Of a DNA stretch of 64,000 bases, positions 37,735-47,964 are shown piece after piece. Each line of letters opens with the position of its first letter. Position 1 is the stretch's first letter. The position numbers and the translations under genes were made by a program. The notes beneath the pieces are model-generated. The model saw only the letters and a list, made by a program, of their open reading frames with translations. It made no database searches and was not told the origin of the DNA. Source of the stretch: Ensifer adhaerens (GTDB lineage: Bacteria > Pseudomonadota > Alphaproteobacteria > Rhizobiales > Rhizobiaceae); assembly GCF_020035535.1 (NCBI RefSeq), contig NZ_CP083349.1:3727501-3791500 (forward strand). The letters are read 5' to 3'.

Positions 37735-39144
37735 CTATTTGCGGCGAATCACCGCCGCGTAGAAGCCATCGAGACCGCTTGCGAAGGGTGCATCGAGCGG
37801 CAACATGGCCGGCGTGGTGCGCATTTCGCCAAGTGGCGTGATCGCATCCTCAAGCCCCGGCCAATCCGCTGCCGAAATCGCAATGCGTTCATAGGCAGCG
37901 CCGGAGCCGACCACTCGTTCGACGACCTCTTCGCCTTCGAGCGGATCGAGAGAGCAATTGGAAAAGACGACAATGCCGCCGGGCTTGACCACGGTAAGCG
38001 CGTGGCGGAGCAGACGCTCCTGCAAGGCAGCGAGCTTTGCGATATCCTCCGGCCCCTTTGTCCACAGCACGTCAGGGTGGCGACGCGTCGTACCGGTCGA
38101 AGAGCAGGGCGCGTCGAGCAGCGCCGCATCGAACAGCGTTTCCGGCTGGAAGTCGGCCATGTTGACCTCCTTCGTCTCGGCCTCGAGGCCAAGCCGCTTC
38201 AGATTGCCCTTCAACCGACGCAAGCGGCTGCCGGACTGATCAAGCGCCGTCACTTCGGCGCCGGCGAGAATGAGTTGAGCAGTCTTGCCGCCCGGTGCTG
38301 CACAGAGATCGACGACCCGCTTGCCGGCGAGATCGCCGAACAGTCGCGCCGGTATCGACGCTGCAGCATCCTGCACCCACCAGGTGCCTTCGTCGAATCC
38401 GGCTAAGGAAGGGATGGAACCGGAGAATGCGCCAAGACGAACAGAACCGGTCGGCAGGACGGTGCCCCCGAGACGCTCGGCCCAACCAGCGGGTTCGGAC
38501 TTGACCGACAGATCGATAGCCGCCGGTGTGAGCTGCGCTTCGGCGATCTGCTGGGCTGGTCCTGCGCCGTAGCGGGCAACCAGGCGCTCGAAGAACCAGT
38601 CCGGCATCGCTGGTAAATCACGCACGCTTTCGAGAATAGCGTCCTTCTCACGTGACAGGCGCCTGAGAATGGCATTCACCAGATTGGCGAAACGCCGATT
38701 GCGTGGGTCCCCCTGCGCTTGCTCCACCGCGAGGTCGACCGCAGAATGGTCCGGCACATCGAGATAGAGGATCTGCGCCGCAGCCACGGCAAGCACGTGC
38801 TCGAGCGCCCGCGCACCCTCCGGCAGGGGCGTCTGCAGCAGGGAATTGATGGCGGCTTGGATGCGCGGGAGATGGCGAAGAGCGGAGTTCAGGATCGCCC
38901 GAACCAGAGCGCGATCGGCCTCATTGAGTTCGCGATAGGCCGGATTGCCATGCTCATTGTCGAGCATGCCGTCGAGCGACGTCTTGCGGTCGATGACCGC
39001 CGCCAGGATCTTCGCGGCGGCCTGACGCGCCCTCAAGCCCGGTTTTTCCGGGCCGCGAGGGGCAGCGGCGGGTTTCGATTTCGCGGCAGCTCCGTTTCGG
39101 TGCGATCGTTTCGGGCGTGAATCGTTTTTGTTTTCTGCGGACAT
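37735..39144 (-). CDS. rsmB: 16S rRNA m5C967 methyltransferase (RsmB/Sun family)
   Basis: SAM-dependent rRNA methyltransferase of 469 residues. After a basic Ala/Lys-rich head comes a NusB-like RNA-binding domain (ARQAAAKILAAVIDRKTSLD...LNEADRALVRAILNSALRHL) and a Rossmann methyltransferase: VVDLCAAPGGKTAQL, ALDQSGSRLRRLKGNLKRLG, DAPCSSTGTTRRHPDVLW and FSNCSLDPLEGEEVV with the catalytic cysteines. The start overlaps the htpX stop by one base (TGATG), so it is translationally coupled. A copy of the 12-mer GAATCCGGCTAA (38395-38406) encodes LAGF here with a TTA leucine codon. Confidence 0.92.
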   Translation of the reverse strand: MSAENKNDSRPKRSHRNGAAAKSKPAAAPRGPEKPGLRARQAAAKILAAVIDRKTSLDGMLDNEHGNPAYRELNEADRALVRAILNSALRHLPRIQAAINSLLQTPLPEGARALEHVLAVAAAQILYLDVPDHSAVDLAVEQAQGDPRNRRFANLVNAILRRLSREKDAILESVRDLPAMPDWFFERLVARYGAGPAQQIAEAQLTPAAIDLSVKSEPAGWAERLGGTVLPTGSVRLGAFSGSIPSLAGFDEGTWWVQDAAASIPARLFGDLAGKRVVDLCAAPGGKTAQLILAGAEVTALDQSGSRLRRLKGNLKRLGLEAETKEVNMADFQPETLFDAALLDAPCSSTGTTRRHPDVLWTKGPEDIAKLAALQERLLRHALTVVKPGGIVVFSNCSLDPLEGEEVVERVVGSGAAYERIAISAADWPGLEDAITPLGEMRTTPAMLPLDAPFASGLDGFYAAVIRRK

Positions 39145-40103
39145 CAGGACCAGGGACCTTTGGGCGGTTCGGAACCACCGCGACCCCAACCGGTAGAGGG
39201 CACAGAGCGCGATTTGCGCACGGGATTATCAGCACGGACCGGCGGCGTCGAGACCGAAGACATTTCCTGGGCCATTTGCTCCAGGGCCGCAATGCGGTTT
39301 TCGGTGTTCGGATGGGTCGAGAACAGGTTGTCCATGCGTTCGCCGGAAAGCGGATTGATGATAAACATGTGCGCCGTCGCCGGGTTGCGCTCGGCATCGT
39401 CATTGTGAATCTGATGCGCCGCACCGGCAATCTTCTGCAACGCCGAGGCCAATGCCATAGGTTTGCCGCAGATCTCGGCGCCGCGCCGGTCTGCCGAATA
39501 TTCACGGGTACGACTGATCGCCATCTGCACCAGCATCGCCGCCATCGGCGCCACGATCATCGCAACCAGCGTGCCGACGAAACCGAGCGGGTTGTTGTTC
39601 TCCCGGTTGCCACCGAAGAAGAAGGCAAAGTTGCCGAGCATCGAGATGGCCCCGGCGAGTGTTGCCGTCAGCGTCATCGTGAGCGTATCGCGGTTCTGTA
39701 CGTGTGCCAGTTCGTGCGCCATCACGCCCGCCACTTCATCATAGGTGAGTGCGTGCAACAGGCCGGTGGAGGCGGCAACCGCAGCGTTTTCCGGGTTGCG
39801 ACCAGTGGCGAACGCATTCGGCTGCGGGCTGTCGATCACATAGACGCGCGGCATTGGCAAGCCGGCGTTTCGGGCAAGGTCACGGACGATGCCGTAATAC
39901 TCCGGCGCGCTGCGCTCATCGACCTCTTGGGCGCGATACATACGCAGCACCATCTTGTCGGAGTTCCAGTAGGAGAAGAAGTTCATGCCCGCGGCCATGA
40001 CGAAGGCGATCATCATGCCGCCGCGTCCGCCGATGACAAAGCCCACCGCCATGAACAGGGCGGTCATGACTGCAAGCAGCATGGCGGTGCGGACAAGGTT
40101 CAT
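39144..40103 (-). CDS. htpX: Membrane zinc metalloprotease HtpX
   Basis: Inner-membrane quality-control protease of 319 residues, M48 family. Zinc motif H130-E131-LA-H134 ([12 protein letters not shown]); two N-terminal spans and a further hydrophobic pair after the motif ([39 protein letters not shown]); the third ligand is in [14 protein letters not shown]. The tail [17 protein letters not shown] is typical of rhizobial forms as I recall. The start is ATG 40103 with GGAG six bases upstream. A near-consensus parS lies 22 bp upstream, inside the promoter region shared with the DUF1674 gene. Confidence 0.94.
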   Translation of the reverse strand: MNLVRTAMLLAVMTALFMAVGFVIGGRGGMMIAFVMAAGMNFFSYWNSDKMVLRMYRAQEVDERSAPEYYGIVRDLARNAGLPMPRVYVIDSPQPNAFATGRNPENAAVAASTGLLHALTYDEVAGVMAHELAHVQNRDTLTMTLTATLAGAISMLGNFAFFFGGNRENNNPLGFVGTLVAMIVAPMAAMLVQMAISRTREYSADRRGAEICGKPMALASALQKIAGAAHQIHNDDAERNPATAHMFIINPLSGERMDNLFSTHPNTENRIAALEQMAQEMSSVSTPPVRADNPVRKSRSVPSTGWGRGGSEPPKGPWS

Positions 40104-40124
40104 CAAAGTCTCCGGGGTCGTCGG

Positions 40125-40140
40125 TGTTTCACGTGAATCA
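40125..40140. other. parS-like site, 15/16
   Basis: TGTTTCACGTGAATCA differs from TGTTTCACGTGAAACA at position 14 only. Intergenic, between htpX and the DUF1674 gene, about 13 kb from parB. Confidence 0.7.
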
Positions 40141-40228
40141 GGGTTCCCGTCGGGGGAACGGCATCCTATATGATGGGTGCAAACGCCCCGTTCTTCAATA
40201 TTGATGCTCGAATCCGGATACCGTTCAG

Positions 40229-40429
40229 ATGCAGAACGACAATGACAACGCCCCCGATCGCCCGAAAAAGCCATTGCCGCCCGCGGCCATACGCGCGCTG
40301 AAGGAGGCCGAGGAGCGGCGACAGACGGAGGCCAAGAAAGAAGCGCCACCGGAGATCGGCGGTCGCGGCGGTGAAGATCCCGCCCGCTACGGCGATTGGG
40401 AGATCAAGGGTCGGGCAATCGACTTTTGA
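40229..40429 (+). CDS. DUF1674 protein, SdhAF4-like succinate dehydrogenase assembly factor
   Basis: Small protein of 66 residues whose C-terminus [23 protein letters not shown] is the DUF1674 signature shared with mitochondrial SDHAF4, which helps flavinylated SdhA assemble. A charged low-complexity N-terminal part ([15 protein letters not shown]) precedes it, as is normal for the family. It diverges from htpX. The assembly role is by homology; the sdh genes are not in the window. Confidence 0.85.
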   Translation: MQNDNDNAPDRPKKPLPPAAIRALKEAEERRQTEAKKEAPPEIGGRGGEDPARYGDWEIKGRAIDF

Positions 40430-40552
40430 ATTTGAGGCCGGAATCGTCAGCCTTTAGCTGCCATCTGAATCCGGCTCATGAAATCGAGCTGTGGCAGAAC
40501 GCTGCCCGTGGCGATGCCGAAATTCTCTTGCCAGACTTGTTCAGTCGAAACA

Positions 40553-40581
40553 GCCGCTGCACATATGCAATGTGCAGCGGC
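40553..40581 (-). terminator. Terminator downstream of acsA
   Basis: GCCGCTGCACAT pairs perfectly over 12 bp with ATGTGCAGCGGC around ATGCA, nine bases after the acsA stop on the minus strand. The following U content is modest (TGTTTC). The 160-bp gap between the converging genes holds nothing else. Confidence 0.65.
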
Positions 40582-40589
40582 CGTTAATG

Positions 40590-42539
<1,950 letters not shown>

Positions 42540-42766
42540 ATTTTCCTCCCTACGCATTCCTAGTGCGGCTCGCCCCTCCTAGGGCGACCCCGTTTCGCGC
42601 ACATTCATAGCAGGTCAAATGCCCGCCGCAATTAGACAAAAGGACATTTGGAACTGAAGAATTGCAATTTCGCGACAACGACGGTATAGAGGCCCACATT
42701 TCCCGGAAATCAGTGGTAGACTCCACGGCCCGCGACACCGGCGCGGCGGACAAAAGGACTATATCC

Positions 42767-43468
42767 ATGGCTCAGCAACTGCTTATGCCCAAGGCGACGG
42801 CCGTCTGGCTCGTTGACAATACCGCGCTGTCCTTCGACCAGATCGCGCAGTTCTGCAAGCTGCATCCGCTTGAAGTAAAGGCGATCGCCGACGGTGAATC
42901 CGCGCAGGGCATCAAGGGCCTCGACCCGATTGCGACGGGCCAGCTTTCGCGTGACGAGATCGCTCGCGCGGAAGGAAACCCCAACCACAAGCTGAAGCTT
43001 TCCGAGCCGAAAGTCCGTGTCCCCGATAGCAAGCGCAAAGGTCCGCGTTACACGCCGGTGTCCAAGCGCCAGGATCGCCCGAACGCCATTCTCTGGCTCG
43101 TGCGCAACCACCCCGAGTTGAAGGACGCGCAGATTTCTCGCCTCGTCGGCACGACCAAATCGACGATCGAGCAGATCCGCGAACGCACCCACTGGAACTC
43201 GGCCAACCTGACGCCGATGGACCCGGTGACCCTCGGCCTCTGCTCGCAGATCGACCTCGACCTCGAAGTCGAACGCGCCTCCAAGGGCCGTCCTCTGCCG
43301 ACGGCCGCCGAACTCGGCCAGACGCTGGAATCGGCTCAGGAGACCGAAAAGCTGGGCTTCAGCTACGAGCGCGAGGAAGAGAAGGAAATCGACGCCGATG
43401 CCGTCTTCGCCAAGCTCAAGTCGCTGAAGTCGGACCGCAAGGACGAGGACGAAGACGATCATTACTGA
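42767..43468 (+). CDS. trcR: Transcriptional cell-cycle regulator TrcR (DUF1013)
   Basis: Protein of 233 residues of the alphaproteobacterial DUF1013/TrcR family, reported in Caulobacter to associate with RNA polymerase and affect cell-cycle transcription. Two HTH-like segments are visible: ALSFDQIAQFCKLHPLEVKAIADGE (residues ~20-45) and DAQISRLVGTTKSTIEQIRERTHW (~125-148). An acidic tail (DRKDEDEDDHY) ends the protein. AAAAGGA lies nine bases before the ATG. A terminator follows within 25 bases, so the gene is monocistronic. Confidence 0.9.
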   Translation: MAQQLLMPKATAVWLVDNTALSFDQIAQFCKLHPLEVKAIADGESAQGIKGLDPIATGQLSRDEIARAEGNPNHKLKLSEPKVRVPDSKRKGPRYTPVSKRQDRPNAILWLVRNHPELKDAQISRLVGTTKSTIEQIRERTHWNSANLTPMDPVTLGLCSQIDLDLEVERASKGRPLPTAAELGQTLESAQETEKLGFSYEREEEKEIDADAVFAKLKSLKSDRKDEDEDDHY

Positions 43469-43486
43469 TCGCCGTCCAACGCGATG

Positions 43487-43519
43487 AAAAAAGCCCGGAT
43501 CGGCGATCCGGGCTTTTTT
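43487..43519. terminator. Bidirectional terminator between trcR and ectC
   Basis: GCCCGGAT pairs perfectly with ATCCGGGC around CGGCG. It is flanked by AAAA/AA on the left and six T on the right, so it can work on both strands. Confidence 0.85.
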
Positions 43520-43542
43520 GTTGGCCAGTCTCCAGTACGTGT

Positions 43543-43929
43543 TCAGTAAGCCGAACCGGATGGATCATCGAGGTTATGGCGCTCGGTCCCTTCAAGCGGC
43601 GGATTGAAGATGCTGACGAGGATCAGGTCTTCGTCCTTGCCGCCACGCAGATAGTGTTTGTCGTGCTGGTCCAGCACATAGATGTCGCCCTTGTTGATCG
43701 GGAAAACCTTGCCCTGCATATCCTCCACCTCACCATGGCCGGCGATGCAGTAACACGCCTCCAGATGGTTGCGGTACTCCAGCAACGATACGGTGCCGGC
43801 GCGCACCACAGTGTGGCATACGGTGAAACCCATACCATCCCTTTCAGTCAGCAGGCGATGGCTGGTGCCGCTGCCCCATTCCACGAAATGATCGGTTGCT
43901 TCGATCTGCTCCAGGCTGCGCACGAACAT
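43543..43929 (-). CDS. ectC: Solitary ectoine synthase (EctC-like cupin)
   Basis: Cupin of 128 residues matching EctC, which cyclises N-gamma-acetyl-diaminobutyrate to the compatible solute ectoine. Metal-ligand positions expected in EctC are present: Glu57 ([10 protein letters not shown]), Tyr84 and His92 ([16 protein letters not shown]), followed by [17 protein letters not shown]. The start is ATG 43929, six bases after GGAG; ATG 43941 would overlap that site. No ectA, ectB or ectD is adjacent. The only partner is a divergent LysR regulator. The role may be ectoine made from an external precursor, or a different lyase activity. Confidence 0.85.
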   Translation of the reverse strand: MFVRSLEQIEATDHFVEWGSGTSHRLLTERDGMGFTVCHTVVRAGTVSLLEYRNHLEACYCIAGHGEVEDMQGKVFPINKGDIYVLDQHDKHYLRGGKDEDLILVSIFNPPLEGTERHNLDDPSGSAY

Positions 43930-44004
43930 GGACCTCTCCATCTGTAAGGATTTCTATTGTCAGCGGACGAGATTTCCGACCCGTTGCCGCGATAGAACCA
44001 GTAT

Positions 44005-44017
44005 CCGTTGACAACGG
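44005..44017. promoter_or_regulatory. 13-bp palindrome in the ectC/LysR divergent region
   Basis: CCGTTG-A-CAACGG is perfectly symmetrical and lies 75 bp from the ectC start and 50 bp from the LysR start. A regulator-binding role is inferred from position only. Confidence 0.35.
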
Positions 44018-44034
44018 CAGCCAATCAAACGACG

Positions 44035-44059
44035 ATTCCTCAAGGGATTCATGAGGAAT
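44035..44059 (+). promoter_or_regulatory. Inverted repeat covering the LysR gene ribosome binding site
   Basis: ATTCCTCA and TGAGGAAT are perfect 8-bp arms with a 9-bp spacer. The right arm contains GAGGAA, the Shine-Dalgarno for the start at 44068, so in RNA the hairpin would hide it. As DNA it could instead be a LysR-type binding site. Confidence 0.4.
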
Positions 44060-44067
44060 ATTTACAG

Positions 44068-44937
44068 ATGATGTTGCCTCCGCTCGGCATGCTGCGTGCC
44101 TTTGAAGCCGCGGCGCGTCTGGCCAGCTTCTCTCGTGCCGGGGACGAGCTGCACGTGACGCACGCGGCCATCAGTCACCAGATCCGGCTGCTGGAGGAGT
44201 GGTTCGGTCGACCGCTCTTCGTGCGCGAGAAGCGTGGCGTAAAACTGGCATCCGAAGCCGAGAGCCTGGCCGCGGTGCTGACATCGACATTCGAGCGCAT
44301 CGCTGCGGAAACGGAGTTGCTGCGGCAGAATGCCAGAACGCAGGTGAGCGTCGCCTGTATTCCATCGATCGCCACCCGCTGGCTGATACCGGCGCTCGGC
44401 GATTTTCTTGGCCGCCACCCCGAGATCGACGTCAAGGTCGTCTACGCGATGGCCGAGCAACAACTGCGCGAAACCGGCTGTGATGTCCTGATCACGCTCG
44501 GCGCCGACGACGGCGAGGGGACCCGATCCAACCGGCTGTTTTCACGAATCAACCGGCCGGTTGCGAGCCCGCGTTACATCGAGCGGAAGGGCGGGTTGAA
44601 CAGCGTGCAGGCGATCGCTTCCGCCGATCTGCTGCATGACGAGACTGCGTCGCGCTGGCGCGATTGGTTCGCGAAGGCGGGGGCGGCAACAGGACAAACT
44701 CTGCGGGGGCCCATCTTCCAGGACTTTAACCTTCTCGCCACGGCCGTCATCGCCGGCCATGGTGTGGCCCTTTGCCCGATCGAGGTTTTCCGGCGGGAGA
44801 TCGAGAACGGCGACCTGGTGATCCTGTCCGATATCGCCACCCTCGAAGAGGAAAGCTACTTTCTCATCACCAAGAAAGCGCGCTCAAAGGCAATCGCCGC
44901 GTTTGGCGATTGGTTCGCGGCGATCGTCAATGCCTGA
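44068..44937 (+). CDS. LysR-family regulator (GcvA-like)
   Basis: Transcription factor of 289 residues. The winged HTH occupies about residues 2-62 (LPPLGMLRAFEAAARLASFS; ELHVTHAAISHQIRLLEEWFGRPLF), then a two-lobed effector domain beginning VSVACIPSIATRWLIPALGDFL. The wording of the HTH and LLHDETASRWRDWF fit the GcvA-like subgroup. The ATG at 44068 keeps the family's usual N-terminus; an in-frame TTG at 44008 would add 20 residues. It diverges from ectC by 138 bp and is its likely regulator. Confidence 0.88.
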   Translation: MMLPPLGMLRAFEAAARLASFSRAGDELHVTHAAISHQIRLLEEWFGRPLFVREKRGVKLASEAESLAAVLTSTFERIAAETELLRQNARTQVSVACIPSIATRWLIPALGDFLGRHPEIDVKVVYAMAEQQLRETGCDVLITLGADDGEGTRSNRLFSRINRPVASPRYIERKGGLNSVQAIASADLLHDETASRWRDWFAKAGAATGQTLRGPIFQDFNLLATAVIAGHGVALCPIEVFRREIENGDLVILSDIATLEEESYFLITKKARSKAIAAFGDWFAAIVNA

Positions 44938-44982
44938 TGCGTGCACCGCGATGCATGCATCATAAGCCGGCTCAGAAATCCT

Positions 44983-46890
44983 CTACAGGCCGATGCCCCG
45001 ATCATGCAGGACCAGGGTGATCTCGTCGAGAATGACCGGATCATCGATCGTCGCCGGCATCTTCCAGGGTTGCCGATCGGCGATCTTCTGGATCGTGGCC
45101 CTGAGGATCTTGCCCGAACGCGTCTTCGGCAACCGCTTGACGCAGATCGCCATCCGGAAAGCCGCCACCGGCCCGATGCGTTCGCGCACGAGGCTGATGA
45201 CTTCGCGTTCGATTTCCGACGTTTCACGGGAAACATTGGAGTTGATCACCAGGAAGCCCGCCGGCACCTGGCCTTTCAGATCATCGGCAATGCCGATGAC
45301 GGCGCATTCGGCAACATCCGGATGGCTGGCGCAGACTTCCTCCATCGCCCCCGTCGAAAGCCGGTGGCCAGCAACGTTGATAATGTCGTCGGTCCTGGCC
45401 ATGATGAAGATATAGCCGTCCTCGTCGAGGTAACCGGCGTCCGCGGTCTTGTAGTATCCAGGGAACTCGTCAAGGTAGGCCGCGCGGAAACGATGGTCGG
45501 CGTTCCAGAGCGTCGGCAGACAGCCGGGCGGCAATGGGAGTTTCACGACGACATTGCCGAGCGTGCCCGGGGCGACCGGATGTCCGGCATCGTCGAGAAT
45601 CTGGACATCATATCCCGGCAACGGGACCGCCGGAGAACCATATTTGACCGGCAGCAGGCCAAGACCCATGGGGTTGCCAGCCACCGGCCAGCCGGTCTCG
45701 GTCTGCCACCAATGATCGATGACGGGCACGCCAAGCGCTCTCTCCGCCCAACGGATCGTATCCGGATCCGCCCTTTCACCGGCCAGGAACAGTGCGCGGA
45801 AGCGTGACAGGTCGTAGCGGTCGACATAGGAAGCGTCGGGGTCCTCCTTGCGGATCGCCCGTAGCGCTGTCGGCGCGGTAAACATTACCGTCACCCCGTG
45901 CTCGGCGATGATCCGCCAATAGGTCCCGGGATCGGGCGTGCCGACAGGTTTGCCTTCGAAGAGGATCGACGTGCTGCCGTTCAAGAGCGGACCATAGACG
46001 ATATAAGAATGACCCACGACCCAGCCGATATCCGAGGCGGCCCAGAACACTTCGCCGGGCCGCACACCGAAGAAATTCTCCATGGACCATTTGAGTGCGA
46101 CCATGTGGCCGCCATTGTCACGCACCACGCCCTTAGGCTGGCCTGTCGTGCCCGAGGTATAGAGCACATAGAGTGGATCGGTGGAGGCAACGGGTGTGCA
46201 TCCAACCTCTTCGCCCGCCTGCTTCGCCGCCGCCAACGCCGCAGCGAAGTCGACGTCGCGTCCCTCGGTCATGGTGGCTTCAGCCATTTCCCGCTGAAAG
46301 ACGAGGCAATGCGTCGGCTTGTGGGTCGCAATTTCGAGCGCTGCGTCCAGCAGCGGCTTGTAGGCCACGGTTCGGCCAGGCTCGATGCCGCAGCTTGCCG
46401 ACACCACGAGCTTCGCCTGGCAATCGTCGATGCGGACCGCCAACTCGTTGGCGGCAAATCCGCCGAAGACCACGGAATGCACGGCTCCGATGCGCGCGGC
46501 AGCCAGCATGGCAACCGCTGCCTGCGGGATCATCGGCATATAAATGATGATGCGGTCGCCCTTGCCGACCCCGAGCCCCCGATAGACGGCGGCCAGCGCC
46601 TTCACATCGGCAAGCAGTGCCGCATAGGAGATGCGTTCCACCCGGCCGGTGACCGGACTGTCATAGATGAAGGCGATCTGCTCGCCGCGCCCCGCCTCGA
46701 CATGACGGTCGAGACAATTGTAGCAGGTGTTCGTCGAGCCACCGGCATACCAGTGCCCATAGGTGCCGCCTTCGGCATCAAAGGCGCGTTGCGGACGCTC
46801 GAACCAGTCGATCGCGTCGGCAGCGCCGGACCAGAAACCTTGCGGATCCGCCTTCCAGGCGGCGTACACTTCGGAATAGCGACTCGCCAT
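44983..46890 (-). CDS. prpE: Propionyl-CoA synthetase
   Basis: AMP-forming acyl-CoA synthetase of 635 residues, PrpE subgroup, activating propionate. MASRYSEVYAAWKADPQGFW, YNCLDRHVEAGRGEQIAF, YVLYTSGTTGQPKGVVRDNGGH, DHWWQTETGWP and the regulatory-lysine motif KTRSGKILRATIQ are all in place. GGGAGGAACGGAA precedes the ATG. It converges with the LysR gene across 45 bp. A degenerate parS-like sequence with a CACGGG core (45220-45235) encodes NVSRET here. Acrylate or other short acids could also be used. Confidence 0.92.
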   Translation of the reverse strand: MASRYSEVYAAWKADPQGFWSGAADAIDWFERPQRAFDAEGGTYGHWYAGGSTNTCYNCLDRHVEAGRGEQIAFIYDSPVTGRVERISYAALLADVKALAAVYRGLGVGKGDRIIIYMPMIPQAAVAMLAAARIGAVHSVVFGGFAANELAVRIDDCQAKLVVSASCGIEPGRTVAYKPLLDAALEIATHKPTHCLVFQREMAEATMTEGRDVDFAAALAAAKQAGEEVGCTPVASTDPLYVLYTSGTTGQPKGVVRDNGGHMVALKWSMENFFGVRPGEVFWAASDIGWVVGHSYIVYGPLLNGSTSILFEGKPVGTPDPGTYWRIIAEHGVTVMFTAPTALRAIRKEDPDASYVDRYDLSRFRALFLAGERADPDTIRWAERALGVPVIDHWWQTETGWPVAGNPMGLGLLPVKYGSPAVPLPGYDVQILDDAGHPVAPGTLGNVVVKLPLPPGCLPTLWNADHRFRAAYLDEFPGYYKTADAGYLDEDGYIFIMARTDDIINVAGHRLSTGAMEEVCASHPDVAECAVIGIADDLKGQVPAGFLVINSNVSRETSEIEREVISLVRERIGPVAAFRMAICVKRLPKTRSGKILRATIQKIADRQPWKMPATIDDPVILDEITLVLHDRGIGL

Positions 46891-47058
46891 TTCCGTTCCT
46901 CCCTATGCATGTTGCCGGACATGTTCCGGCCTCCTCGTGCACAAGGATAGGCTAATGAGTGGGCAGGGGAACCCCGACGAAAGCGGTATAAGTCGAGATT
47001 GAGCGATTCCAGCGAAGTGAAACGATTTCGCGTCCGCAGTTGCGCAAAACAATGAGGG

Positions 47059-47077
47059 GGAGCGTCCTCAACGCTCC
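47059..47077 (-). terminator. Hairpin downstream of yggS
   Basis: GGAGCGT pairs with ACGCTCC around CCTCA, five bases beyond the yggS stop on the minus strand. The following sequence CCCTCATTGTTTT has a delayed T-run. Confidence 0.5.
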
Positions 47078-47081
47078 ATCG

Positions 47082-47741
47082 TCAGCGTGCGCCGAAAATG
47101 GCGGAACCGACCCGGACACTGGTGGCGCCGAACAGCACAGCCGTCTCGAAATCGCCAGACATCCCCATCGAGAGTTTTTCGAGCTTGCAGGCGGCGGCAA
47201 GCTTGGCGAGCAGAGCGAAATGCGGGCCCGGATTTTCCTCAACCGGGGGAATGCACATCAGCCCCTCAATCTGGAGGCCCAGTTCGTGGCGGCAGAGATC
47301 GACGAAGGCAACGGTCTCTTCGGGTCGGATGCCGGCCTTTTGTGGCTCGAGCCCGGTGTTGACCTGGACGTAAAGCCTGAGATTCCGACCTTGCTTCTGC
47401 ATTTCCGCAGCGAGCGCACGGGCAATCTTGTCGCGGTCGACCGTCTCGATGACATCGAACAGGGCAACCGCCTCGGCCGCCTTGTTCGACTGCAGCGGGC
47501 CAATCAGGTGAAGTTCGAGGCCTGCTGTCTCCGCCTTCAGTTCCGGCCACTTGCCCTGAGCTTCCTGCACCCGGTTTTCACCGAAGACCCTCTGGCCTGT
47601 CGCGATCACCGGCCGAATGGCATCGGCATCGAAGGTCTTGGAAACAGCGACCAGCGTGACGGCGCCCTCGGCCCGATCAGCAGATTTCTCAGCCGCCTGA
47701 ATCCGGCTCACGACATCCTGCAACCGCTCTTGAACTTCCAT
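47082..47741 (-). CDS. YggS-family PLP homeostasis protein
   Basis: PLP-binding TIM-barrel protein of 219 residues (YggS/PROSC/PLPHP) that buffers pyridoxal phosphate and amino-acid pools. The lysine that binds PLP is in [44 protein letters not shown] and [34 protein letters not shown] blocks are all recognisable. GGAG lies nine bases before the ATG. It diverges from leuS across about 220 bp in which no other element was seen. Confidence 0.92.
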   Translation of the reverse strand: MEVQERLQDVVSRIQAAEKSADRAEGAVTLVAVSKTFDADAIRPVIATGQRVFGENRVQEAQGKWPELKAETAGLELHLIGPLQSNKAAEAVALFDVIETVDRDKIARALAAEMQKQGRNLRLYVQVNTGLEPQKAGIRPEETVAFVDLCRHELGLQIEGLMCIPPVEENPGPHFALLAKLAAACKLEKLSMGMSGDFETAVLFGATSVRVGSAIFGAR

Positions 47742-47964
47742 GGACCTGCTCTCCGACACGGGATTTTCAAACCACTCACCGAGGGGCTTAGGCAAAGTTG
47801 GTCGACTTGCCAAGCTCACTGCCACACCGGCAGGCTCAAATCCGCCAAAGTGTCGCGGCAAACCCTTCAAAAACTTGACCGTCAGGCGGTTTCGTGGTGA
47901 AGGTCACCCCAAACATCATGAGGCGCCCCTATGCGCCGCAGAACTTCCGGAACATCGAAAAGAC

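Noticed and set aside
44950..44961. GATGCATGCATC palindrome between LysR and prpE
   Set aside because: Lies between two convergent genes with no promoter nearby, and its repetitive GCAT composition makes it easy to get by chance.
45220..45235. parS-like CGTTTCACGGGAAACA inside prpE
   Set aside because: Matches 14 of 16 but breaks the invariant CACGTG core, so ParB binding is unlikely. Kept only as a possible decayed site.
47040..47047. TTGCGCAA palindrome in the prpE/yggS region as a propionate-regulator site
   Set aside because: A single 8-bp palindrome is expected by chance, and no paired second site was seen.
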